A model generated the notes under the pieces. It was given only the letters and a program-made list of their open reading frames with translations, did no database searches and was not told where the DNA came from. Of a stretch of DNA of 64,000 nt, positions 21,972 to 32,496 are shown in pieces. A program made the position numbers and the translations under genes. The stretch is from Elgaria multicarinata webbii (lineage: Eukaryota; Chordata; Lepidosauria; Squamata; Anguidae): NCBI RefSeq assembly GCF_023053635.1, contig NC_086179.1, positions 101,293,541 through 101,357,540 of the forward strand, in the 5' to 3' direction. Numbering within the stretch: the stretch's first letter is position 1; the number at the start of each line of letters is the position of its first letter.

Positions 21972-22352
21972 GTGGGAGATACCTTGCTGCGTGGCATTGA
22001 AACCCAAGTATGTTGTGAAGACCCATGGACTCCCCAGGTGTGCTGTCTCCCTGGAGTACAGATTAGAGATGTGACTGAAGTGTTGCCAAATCTCATAAAG
22101 CCCACGGACACATACCCTTTTCTTCTCATCCATGTAGGAACAAACGATATTGCCAAGCAGAGCTACGAAAAAGTCACGTCAGATTTTGAAGCTCTGGGAA
22201 GGAAACTCAAGAAATTTGGGACCCAGATAATTTTCTCATCCATCCTCCCAGTTTTTGGAAGAGGATTAAAAAGGGAAAGAAAAATACTTCAGGTGAACAA
22301 CTGGCTACAAAGGTGGTGCCAACGTGAGAGATTTGAATTCTGTCCCCTGTAA
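21972..22352 (+). pseudogene. CR1 ORF1 esterase (SGNH/GDSL-type) remnant
   Basis: 126 open codons include GDTLLRGIE (block I, where the family usually has GDS), VCCLPGVQIRDVTEVLPNL, then PFLLIHVGTNDIAK with the block III G-x-N-D motif, and FSSILPVFGRG. In CR1 this domain is part of ORF1p, and its enzymatic role is thought to help retrotransposition. The 5' part of ORF1 (coiled coil and a CxxC region at about 21548-21840) is in other frames. The serine-to-threonine change and the frame breaks argue for a dead copy. Confidence 0.85.
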
Positions 22353-23154
22353 TTCTTCCTCTGCAGACTGGGCTTTGCCACTTGGAAGTTGGACTGCTGG
22401 CAAGAGATGGTTGCACTACACAAGGACTGGGAAGAATGTGTTTGGCCACAGCATGAAGAACTTCATCAGGAGGGCTTTAAACTGAATTCTACGGGGGTGG
22501 AAGACATAAACATCAAGGCAACAATGGATGAAGTCTCATGTACCATAACACCAAGAACAGCTTCAATAGTGCCCAAAAATACTGTCCACAACAATGTAGG
22601 AACGAAGCCAGACTATAAAGCACATGGTCTTCGATGGCTGTATATACCAATGCCCAGAGCATGGGAAACAAACAGAACAAACTGGAACTCTTCATACATG
22701 AAGGCAAATACAACTTGATAGGTTTAACTGAAACTTGGTGAGATGACTCCCATGACTGGAATATAGCAATTGAAGGATATAACTTGTTCAAAAAGAACAG
22801 AAAGGGAGGCGGAGCACTATATTAAAAATACCTATCCCTGCACAGAAATACAGATGGTTGAGCCTGGGAGCCCCATTGAGAGCATCTGGATTACAATAAA
22901 TGGGGGCAAGGAATGAAAAGAACATGATAATTGGAGTCTACTACCGACCACTCAATCAAGAAAAAGACAAGGATAAACTTTTGAGAAACAAATTGCCAGT
23001 GTTTCAAGGACGTCTGATGTAGTAGTGATGGGGGACTTCAATTACCCCGATATCTGTTGGGAGACAAATACTGCCAAAAGCAGCCCTTCCAAGAAATTCC
23101 TGACATGTGTGGGTGATAACTTTCTCCTACAGAATGTGGAAGAAGGAACTAGAG

Positions 23155-23998
23155 CAGTGGTTCCCAATTAGCTAAGTACTGCGGACCTCTTGTTTTTCAA
23201 ATGCCAAGACATGGACCACCTACTTTTGAAAAAATTGTTATCTCTATGGTAGTTACTTGTGCAAAGCATTTTTTTTTGGAGAAAATAAGGGGTAGCCCCT
23301 AATAAGCAAAGGATTTTAGGTATACTAAAAAACAGACCATAAAATTTGTGATATTACCATGCAAAAATGACAATGATTTAGTTAGGAATATAAAGACAAA
23401 TTTAATTTTACTAATGTGTAGTTTACAATTGAACAAATTATGACATGTCTAGCAGCTACTAAACCTAAATGTGATGGGAGAAATCATGCCTCTCTTTGTC
23501 CCGAACAATCCCTTCCACATCCGGTTCAATATTTCTATGCTTGTTCTTCATATAACAAAATATTGAAAAAGTTTGTTCACAAAGATATGTGAACAAAAGG
23601 GAACTAGATGTTTCAAAGCTTTTTCACCTAACTTCTTATAATCAGGAAAAACCGTCACCCAGAATTGGTCCAGTCTATATTCTTTGAAAAATGATTTCAG
23701 TGAACCATCACAAGTCACGTCAACAAGTGCATCTTGTTTTTCCGCAGATAGAGTTCTTAGTTTGAACATCACCACATTCAAAATGATTCCTTATCCATGA
23801 GTTTTCAGGATTAGGTGCAGGGAAGTAATCTTCGAAGCTAGTTGCAGGTGCTCAGTGATGTTATATTTTACTTCTGGTAGGAATTCGTTGTCAGTGGACT
23901 CCAGAAATGAATGGTGAATATGTGAATGGTGCCACGGACCCCCTGGGTGGGTTACGCGGACCCCTTGGGGTCTATGGACCCCCAATTGGGAACCACTG
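23155..23998 (-). mobile_element. hAT (Charlie-like) DNA transposon with 8-bp target duplication
   Basis: The element starts CAGTGGTTCCCAATTAGC and ends CCAATTGGGAACCACTG, an inverted terminal repeat of about 16 bases of the hAT-Charlie kind. AACTAGAG flanks it on both sides (23147-23154 and 23999-24006), an exact 8-bp duplication as hAT transposases make. On the minus strand at about 23490-23781 there is a remnant of the transposase C-terminal dimerisation region (DQFWVTVFPDYKKLGEKALK, then LVPFCS). At 844 bases it is an internally deleted derivative and cannot move by itself. Confidence 0.95.
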
Positions 23999-24292
23999 AA
24001 CTAGAGGATTGGCAATCCTTGACTTGATATTGACCAATAGGGATGACTTAGTGGATAAAGTAGCAGTTATGGGAACTCTGGGGGAAAGTGACCACATCAT
24101 ACTTGAATTCTTGATTCTAAAGGATTTTAGGAAAGCTGATTTTAATAAACCCAGAACTATGATAAGTGAGGCCCTATGGCAAGTGGCCCTAATTTGAAAA
24201 GGAGTGCAAGATGGCTGGGAGTATTTAAAAATGGAAATCTTACAGGCACAATTACAAACAATTCCAACAAGGAAAAAAGATAGAAGACAACT

Positions 24293-26712
24293 GTGCTTAG
24301 AGAGTGGTGGTTGGGGGTCATTTGTGGAGATGTTCAGACGGTTTGCTTGCTATTAATTTGTTTAGAATGGCTAAAAGAGGGAAGGGTAACTTTTTTTTGA
24401 AGCGATGAGAGGCAAATTCAACTCCCAATCGTGATCACCTGATGAAGCATCCTCCAATCCAAATGTTGGAGGGGGGGAATAATTAGTAACTTGGGTTACT
24501 GGATAACTTTTCTTTCTTTGTCTGAACAGACTTTTTCCAGTGTTTTTTGAAACAGTAGCCCCACCAAACACACAAACACAACCTTAAATCATATACTACT
24601 AAATAAATAACAGATAGGAAACACAGCACTGCTACCCACCCTAACCTTGGTGAACAACTGAATAGATGTGGTGCAAGGGGATGATGTTTATAGGGCATGT
24701 GGACGTGCCCAGTGCACACTGCCCTGCCTTGGGGAGTCATCAGAACCCTCCAAAGGATAGCCAGTGGAGGAAGCTATGCCTGTCACGAGTTGAAGTGTGC
24801 GGTAGCTTCTGAAAGACTGGTACCTAGACAGGACCAGTCAAATTGGCACAACAGTTCCCCTCCCCCTGGGCGTATCCACTTTCCTCTTACTGGTAAAAGA
24901 CAGACATAGCCTTTTAAAAAAAATTCTTCTTCTTCTTGTGATTCAGCAACACTGCTGCTTTTAATTCCACCCCTCCTGTGGAATTTATTTATTACATTTA
25001 TACACCACCCCATAGCCCAAACACTCCTGGCTTTCCCTCTTCAGTGAAGTCAGGCAGGCTTTCATTGTGGTTCAACTTCTTATTGTTGTTGTGATTATTA
25101 TTATTAATATTAGTACTGCTATTATTAACGTTATTATTATTGTTGTTGTTTAATAATGGCTGTGATCACAGTGCAGTCAATCAACTCTGAAGCAAGGATC
25201 ACAAAGCTTTACTCTTATCCTCCTAGCCCCCTATTAGTTATGGGATGCAAAAGAAAAAACATCTCTCTGTGCTGTTCCCGCCTTACAGGGACGGTTTGAA
25301 GCAATCCTTGGATCACTTACTTGTGCCCCCAGAAATGTCTGCTGCATGCATGCCTGCCTTCCCGCCTCCGCGCTGTTGTTGGGGGATTTCTGCTGGGACT
25401 TACTTCCCCATAAATTTATTTATTTATTTATTGCATTTCTTTACCACCCAATAGCCGAAGCTCTCTGAGCGGTTTACAAATCTATGGCATAGTTGTACAT
25501 CTCTACCTGCCTCTCTGCCCTCCTGGTGCCTGGGAGATGTACTAGATGATGGGGTTTGTGGTTCAACCCCACAAGCCTCTGGCATGCTTGCTCCCAGTGC
25601 TACAGGGGCATGCTGCCTGTCCTCCTCTGTGCCCGCCCCACAGGGATGGTTCGTGCATGTCTTGCTTTGACTCAGCGTATCCTTCCTTGTGATAAAAGGC
25701 AGCTGCATTGCGTGCTCACCCTGTTTAAGATTTCTCTGTGTGTGTGTTCTTGAAAGGGATGTGAACTGTGGTTAGGGGGTGATGCTTAAAACGAAAAAAA
25801 ATAAATGCCAAAATTCAGGGCATGCTCGGATTTGCTTGAAACATGCCATGAATGTGGATCTAGGTGGCATCTGTGAGGGTGCCCATTTGCAAGTTTGTAT
25901 CTTTTAAAATGTCAGAACAAATCCCATTTCTGAAAATGGGGTGTAGGATTTGACAAATGCAGTAGAGGCTCGGATTTGCTTCCAACTGGGCATGAAGATG
26001 GATACATGGATAAACTCTCATGGTGCCAATTTTGAGGTTTGTAACGTGAAAATTGACGGAGTTCTTGAAAGGGGTGTGAATTGAGGTTAGGGGGTGATGC
26101 TTAAAACAAATAAAAAAAACCCCACCAAAAATCAGTGCATGCTCGGATTTGCTTGAAACATGCCATGAATGTGGATCTAGGTGGCATCTGTGAGGGTGCC
26201 CATTTGCAAGTTTGTATCTGTAAAATTTTTGGAGTAAATCCCATTTCTGAAAATGGGGTGCAGGATTTTCAAAAATTCCCCAAAAATCATTGGAGGCTCG
26301 GATTTGCTTCCAACTGGGCATGAAAGTGGATACATGGATAAGCTCTCAGAGTGCCAATTTTGAGGTTTGTAACGTGAAAACTGATCTAGAAAGGGGAGTG
26401 AATTGGGGTTAGGGGGTGATGCTTAAAACGGAAAAAAATCGCCAAAAATCAGGGCATGCTCGGATTTGCTTGGAGCTTGGTGTGAATGTGGATACATGGA
26501 TAAGCTCTCATGGTGCCAATTTTGAGGTTTGTAACGTTAACCGTAAAAACATTATAGGCGGTTGAATTTCAATGCAAGTCTATGGGCAGGAAACATGGAG
26601 CTCCAATCCGGATCCGGAGCTCCGCAGTGGATCAGAGCGGACTATAGGCGGATCGATGCGGGGCGGAGCGGACCTGATCTGGAGCAGATCTGGGGGTCCG
26701 TGCACAGCCCTA
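24293..26712 (+). mobile_element. Unnamed 2.4-kb unit with internal tandem repeats (copy A)
   Basis: From about 24620 to 26712 this matches 54655-56536 in the same orientation. Landmarks are TGTGGACGTGCCCAGTGCAC, GGCTGTGATCACAGTGCAGT and the final GATCCG...TGCACAGCCCTA. It carries no convincing open frame, so it looks like a non-autonomous element or a composite. Its right end is rich in GGATC/GATCC/GAGCGGA words. An L2 tail lies inside at about 25417-25482 and is absent from the other copy, so that insertion is younger. About 24293-24620 is not shared with copy B. About 110 bases of CR1 are missing at the insertion point. The left terminus and family are unknown; the TGCACAGCCCTA end suggests a DNA transposon. 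Confidence 0.7.
25771..26540 (+). repeat. Tandem repeat array, about 315-322 bp unit, inside copy A
   Basis: GTTAGGGGGTGATGCTTAAA starts at 25771, 26086 and 26408, giving periods of 315 and 322 bases and about 2.4 units. Each unit is itself made of two related halves that both carry GCTCGGATTTGCTT followed by a GGAT(C/A) block and a GTTTGTA(T/A) block. The long minus-strand open frame here (25860-26321) is a by-product of the repeat and not a gene. Confidence 0.85.
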
Positions 26713-27128
26713 GTACAAACAGGTAGCACAGAAGTGCAGGAATGAAGTCAGAAAGGCTAAAGTTAAGAATGAGCTGTAGTCAGCGAGGGATGCTAAAAGC
26801 AATAAAAAGGCTTTCTTCAGATACGTGAACAGTAAAAGACAGAGGAAAGAAATGGTGGTTCAACTGCTTAATGAGGATGGCAGATTGATAGCAGATGACA
26901 AAGAAAAGGCAAAAGTGCTCAATTCCTACTTTGGCTCAGTCTTCTCCAAAAAGCGGGTCTATGACCACCCTGGAAAAAGTGAATTACAAGCTGAAGGGGT
27001 CAGGATTGCAGTTTGAGATTGATACATCTAATTTCTTTGAACGAGTTCAAATCTTCAGGGCTCGATGAACTGCATCCTGGTAATGAAGGAGCTGGTAGAA
27101 GAACTCTCAGAACCACAGTCTATTATCT

Positions 27129-28152
27129 ATTATCCTCTCCACCGTGCCTGGGTCCAGCTCCAGCTGAGAGCCCCCTCCCTCCTGCTACCAACTGTCTCTG
27201 GAGAGGCCACCAGTGAGGGAGGAAGCAGCAGCCAGGCACCTCTCCACCGTGCCTGGGTCCTGCTCCAGCTGAGAGCCCCCTCCCTCCTGCTACCAATTGT
27301 CTCTGCAGAGGCCACCAGTGAGGGAGGAAGCAGCAGCCAGGCACCTCTCCACCGTGCCTGGGTCCTGCTCCAGCGGAGAGACCCCTCCCTCCTGCTACCA
27401 ACTGTCTCTGCAGAGGCCACCAGTGAGGGAGGAAGCAGCAGCCAGGCCCCTCTCCACCATGCCTGGGTCCAGCTCCAGCTGAGAGCCCCTTCCCTCCTGC
27501 TACCAACTGTCTCTGCAGAGGCCACCAGTGAAGGAGGAAGCAGCAGCCAGGCCCCTCTCCACCGTGCCTGGGTCCAGCTCCAGCTGAGAGCCCCCTCCCT
27601 CCTGCTACCAACTGTCTCTGCAGAGGCTACCAATGAGGGAGGAAGCAGCAGCCAGGCACTTCTCCACCGTGCCTGGGTCCAGCTCCAGCTAAGAGCCCCC
27701 TCCCTCCTGCTACCAACTGTCTCTGCAGAGGCCACCAATGAGGGAGGAAGCAGCAGCCAGGCACCTCTCCACCGTGCCTGGGTCCAGCTCCAGCTGAGAG
27801 CCCCCTCCCTCCTGCTACCAACTGTCTCTGCAGAGGCCACCAATGAGGGAGGAAGCAGCAGCCAGGCACCTCTCCATCGGGCCTGGGTCCAGCTCCAGCT
27901 GAGAGCCCCCCTCCCTCCTGCTGTCAACTGTAACTGCTGAACTTTGCAACTAAGATTGTAGTGCCTGAATTTGCTTTCCTTTTCCCCCTCCTCCTCCTCC
28001 CTCCCAATCCCCTTTCCTTTTGTGTCGTGTCTTTTAGATTGCAAGCCTGTGGGCAGGGACTGTCAAGAAATACTTTTGTAAGCTGCCGTGAGAGCCTTTT
28101 TTGGCTGAATGGCGGCATAAAAATCCTTAAATAAAATAAATAAATAAATAAA
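27129..28152 (+). mobile_element. VNTR-bearing composite retroelement inserted in CR1
   Basis: A 1-kb unit with two parts: a 105-bp tandem repeat (27135-27920), then a 230-bp region containing AGATTGCAAGCCTGTGGGCA, TTGTAAGCTGCCGTGAGAGC and GGCGGCATAAAAATCC, which is an L2- or MIR-like 3' end, closing in an AAATAAATAAATA tail. CR1 sequence is continuous across it (TCTATTATCT, then CTTTGTGAAATCATGG), with ATCT at both edges (27125-27128 and 28153-28156) as a short target duplication. The tail and duplication indicate insertion by a LINE machinery. The architecture recalls primate SVA but the sequence is unrelated. Confidence 0.75.
27135..27920 (+). repeat. Minisatellite, 105-bp unit, about 7.5 copies
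   Basis: The unit runs from CTCTCCACCGTGCCTGGGTC to AGGAAGCAGCAGCCAGGC. Unit starts are spaced 105 bases apart (27135, 27240, 27345 and on), with about 95% identity or more by eye. Because 105 is a multiple of three and the unit has few stops, long open frames run through it on both strands. They encode only the 35-residue repeat and should not be called genes. Confidence 0.97.
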
Positions 28153-29287
28153 ATCTTTGTGAAATCATGGAAGATGGGTGAAGTGCCGGATGACTGGAGG
28201 AGAGCTAATGCTGTCTCTATCTTCCAAAAGGGCAAAAAGGAGGAACCTGGGAACTACAGACCAGTCAGTCTGACATCCATTCCTGGGAAATTTTTGAAGA
28301 TTATCAAGAAGTAAATCTGTAAGCACCTTGAAAACAATGCAGTGTTTACTATAAGCCAACATGGATTTGTCAAGAACAAAACCTGTCAGACTAATCTGAT
28401 CTCATTTTTTGATTGGGTAACCTCCCTTGTGGACTCTGAGAATGCTGTGGACATAATATATTTTGTCTTCAACAAAGCTTTTGACAAAGTGCCCCATGAT
28501 ATTCTGATTAACAAACTAGCTAAATGTGGGCTAGATGGAACAACTATTACGTGGATTCAGTTGGCTACAGAATCGGACTCAAAGAGTGCTTATCAACAGT
28601 ACCTTCTCAAACTGGGGAGAGGCAACGAGTGGGGTACCGCAGGGCTCAGTCCTGGGCCCAGTGCTTGTCAACATTTTTATTAAGGATTTGGACGAGGAGG
28701 TGCAGGGAATGCTTATCAAGTTTACAGATGACACAAAATTAGGTGGGATAGCTAATACCCTGGAAGACAGAAACAAACTTCAAAGTGATCTTGATAGGCT
28801 GGAGTGCTGGGCTGAAAACAACAGGATGAAATTTAATAGGGATAAATGCCAAATTCTACATTTAGGAAAGAGAAACCAAATGCATTGTAACAAGATGGAG
28901 GACACTTGGTTCAGCAATACTACAAACGAGAAGGGTCTTGGAATTGTAGATCACAAGCTGAATATGAGCCAACAGTGTGATATGGCTGCAAGAAAGGCAA
29001 ATGCTATTTTGGGCTGCATTAATAGAAGTACAGCTTCCAAATTGCGTGAGGTACTGGTTCTTCTCTATTCGGCCCTGGTTAGGCCTCATCTAGAGTATTG
29101 CGTCCAGTTCTGGGCAAGTTTCCAGAAGGATGCAGACAAGCTAGCTAGAGCATGTTCAGAGGAGGGCAACGAGGATGATCAGGGGTCTGGAAACAGAGCC
29201 CTATGAAGTGAGACTGAAAGAACTGGGCATGTTTGGCTGGATAAGAGAAGATTGAGAGAAGTCAGGATGGCACTTTTCAAATACTTA

Positions 29288-29566
29288 ACCCCTGATGTGC
29301 ACGGACTGCCACTGTGCAGCTCTGAGCCTATTCATGGTCCCCGCTACTCGCGTGCAGGGCAGGACAACCCAGGAGCAGCGGCCACACAAAAGTAGGAATT
29401 TCCACGTCCTTTCTAATCCCAGGCTGCCCCCAGGATCCCCTGTGCGTCATGTGGATGAAAAGGGACGATCCAAGGACTACCCCGGAATATAGGCATGGTG
29501 TAGACATGCCCTAAGAAAGCCATAGGAACGCCACCTACACCCCCAGAACGTACCGTCGCTATGCCA
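29288..29566. repeat. Unidentified repeat-like segment bordering the CR1 and the ERV
   Basis: The sequence starts CCCCTGATGTGCACGGACTG exactly where the CR1 stops and continues to the first copy of a 61-bp direct repeat (29503-29563). It is GC-richer than its surroundings and has no useful open frame. A second copy of the 61 bp lies at 34621-34681. The origin is unknown. Confidence 0.5.
29503..29563 (+). repeat. 61-bp direct repeat, left copy (partner at 34621-34681)
   Basis: It runs from GACATGCCCTAAGAAAGCCA to CGCTATG. The partner at 34621-34681 differs at only two positions. The partner starts at the very base after the ERV 3' LTR. Confidence 0.95.
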
Positions 29567-32496
29567 CCCGGCCCAAGTGAAAGAAATTTGAAGTTTTTGT
29601 TTTCCTTCTCCTCCCTAGTGTTTTTTTTTTTTTTGCTTCTCCTATGCTTAGCAGCTAGAGATAAGCAGTTTTGTTTTCAGTGAAAGTTTTTGTTTTCAGT
29701 GAAAGTAGTCCAAAGATTTTGAAGACTTTCTGTATTTTGTCTTTCACTAACCTCAGATAATTAGAAAATGTAGAACCCCATTTTCATGGAAGAAATCTTC
29801 CATAGCTTTGAAGATTTACTGCCTGAGTTAAAAAAGCTCAGGTCCTTGAAAGCACAAATAGTTTTGCCAACTGTTTTGCCAAGATGGGAGAAAGAAAAAG
29901 TATGTTGCTGAATGTCAGAAGTATGTAAAAATGTGTAATAGAAGAAAAGTGGATAAGAGAAATGTCTGAAAAGAGAGAGAGAGAGAGAGAAGGCTGTGCA
30001 GAAGAGATAGTTTGAAAGACTTTTAAAAAGGTTGTTTTGGTTGTTTTGAAAAGATGTTGATTTGAAGTGAAGTTGATTTGAAGAAGAGTAAAGTGTATGT
30101 GAATAGAAGAGGTGAAGAAGATAAGAAGTTGAAACGTAGAAAAAAAAAGAAAAAGGAAAGTGTTTGAAGGTTAGTGTACGTGGCATGGTTTTTGACCAGA
30201 AGGAAAAGGGGGGGTGAAAGAGCCCTGCCTTGAAAAAGTTAGTGAATGGACAATCTTGTGTCCTCTGCTGACGAAGATTGGAAATACTGAATTGCTATAT
30301 TTTTGGGTGTGTTTTGAACGTTGTGTTCTGGAAATTGCCCAGAGGTTCTTTTTTTTGGGGGGGGGGGCAGAGATATTCTAACTAAGTTGTGGGCCCAAAT
30401 TTCCTTTGGCCTAATAGAACTTTTGAAATGCTTTGAGCCCTGAGCCTGAGCCCTAAATGCAACTACAATTGAAGCCTAAAAGCACCCCTGTGTTCTTGCA
30501 TCAGTATCCTTTGATATTAGAAGCCAGAAGAAGAATACAGCTATTGCTTTTTAAAAATGGACTTGTGAAATGATTAAAGCAATTAAAAACTCCAGCTTGC
30601 ATTACTGTGTTTGCACTACCAGCCTCAAGTGTGCTGTGCCAAAAACGTGGCACAGACCAGTGGAGTACAGTAGAAGAAGCTGACACCTGAACCCTGCCTG
30701 CCAGTCCAGATATGAGATCAACCTCCTCGTGGACCCAAGCCTTGCCTCATTGAATCCTGCCACGTTGATACCTGAACTACAAAGAAAAGAAGAAGTTCCA
30801 GAGCATGAATGCCTTGAAGTCTTGCAACTTGGCACCAAACCTCGCCCAGACCTATATGATGACCTCAAGTTGTTTACTGATGGATCCAGCTACAATTGTA
30901 CAACAAGCAGCTGAACTTGTAGTATGCACAGAAGCCCTGATGCTTGTTTCAGGCAAAAGACTATATTTACTGATTCAAAATATCACATGGACAGATTTGG
31001 AAAGAAAGAAGATTTGTGACTGCCCATGGAGCAGTGATCCATGGAGAATTAACAGTTGATCTGTTAGAAGTCCTGATGTTGCCAAAAGAATTGGCTAATT
31101 TGTCTACAAACAAGCTGCCATAATTGGAGCTAGCCCATTTCTCAGTATTTGAATCCACCTTATGAAAAAGAAGACTTGGAATTAGCACAATAACTCAAAG
31201 TTTTCAAGAACCCAGAAAGATGGGATTTGTTACCCCTGATGTGCCAAGAATCATCATGACCTCCCTGTTTAAAGATCAGGTGTTTAAAGACCTCACAAGA
31301 TGGACATTGATCAGCCTCTTCAATGACTGAAAGACTTTTTTTTGAGAACCATGATCAGCCAAGGAATATAAATGCTCAGTGAATTGTTTTTACTGGCTTC
31401 ATTTGTAAATGCATCAAAAGACATGGACTTGTTATCTTTTTTTTTAAGAATCCAGATTGACTTTGTTGAAATGTAAAAGGTTTTTTGAACACCTACTTGT
31501 TTTTGTTCAGGTTTTCTTGCCTGAAACCATAGAATCAGATCTAAAAAGCTATTTTACTTCTTAGGTAGTGTAGAACATGGCACTTTTGTCCTAAAAATAG
31601 GCTGGCATCTCATGAAGATTCCAGTCTGGTAGGCAGATAGAGTTAATAGGACCCTGAAAAGAGACCCTAGCAAAAATTAAATTAGAAATTTCCTTGAAAT
31701 GGGTGGATGTATTTCCAATTGCATTGTTAAAGTCAGAAAAGGTCTTAAATTGTTTTCTTTTGAACTAATGTTTGGCTTTTCCTCTCAGTTTTTAGTGGGG
31801 GAACAAGAAAGAATTAAATAGGAATTGGGAAATGTTTTATTCCAAGAATATGTAATTGCCCTGTAGTTTTCTCTTTTTCAGCTCCATTGTTATGCTTCAT
31901 CGTCAGAGATTGTTCCAGCCTACCTGCTTAAAAGTAGTGAAAAAGCCCTTGCTGCTTTGTACTTGTAAGTGAAATTATTATAGACAGATAAATGGACACA
32001 TTGTTCTAAAATAAAGCCTCCCCTGGCCCCATGTGCCAGAGGGACACAGGCAAAGCAAAGGTCATCTGCCTTCTGGTGCACCGGAAGCCACCAGCAACAT
32101 AGGCGAAGAAACCAGCACAGATACTCACGGATAAATACTCAGCCCAACATTTAAAGGACACTAAAGTTATATTTGATAAACTAATGAGCTTACATGTGTG
32201 TGAAGATTGTGTAGCTGTAATTTTGATAATTCTTACTTTAGTAGTAGTTTCTTTAATTGCCATAGCAAATGTTTTTAAGAAAGGATTTGTGCCTTTTACC
32301 ACTCATAAGTGACTTGGCTTCGTTCCACAATTGCCAAATGTTCTTTGCAAATGCTTATCTTCCTGCCTTGCAAAAGCTTGTGATCACCACACAAGCCAAA
32401 ATATAAGATAATTAAAGGTTCAGAATTGTGTACACATATTATGATTCTACCCAAGGACTTTTAGAGCATACGTTAGTTGTAAAAGAAAGTTAACAA

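Larger units (their letters stand above)
21545..29287 (+). mobile_element. Long CR1 LINE copy, broken by three insertions
   Basis: A plus-strand CR1 covering ORF1 and most of ORF2, in four pieces: 21545-23154 (ORF1 with its esterase domain and the start of the ORF2 endonuclease), 24007-24292 (endonuclease end, LGESDHIILEF block), 26713-27128 (linker to reverse transcriptase) and 28153-29287 (reverse transcriptase, NRMKFNRDKCQILHLG block, and thumb). The intervening DNA is a hAT element, a 2.4-kb tandem-repeat unit and a VNTR composite. The copy stops in the TALFKYL region at 29287, where unrelated repeat DNA begins, so the CR1 3' UTR is missing. There are many stops and frameshifts, for example motif A reading IIYFVFNKAFDKVPH instead of the usual IYLDFSKAFDKVPH. 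It is not functional. Confidence 0.9.

Noticed and set aside
25860-26321. A 153-codon minus-strand frame with repeated segments
   Set aside because: It is created by tandem repeat units in a non-coding repeat family; the copy at 54651-56536 does not keep it open.
27065-28044. Two long repeat-protein frames on opposite strands
   Set aside because: They are made by the 105-bp minisatellite, whose length is a multiple of three.
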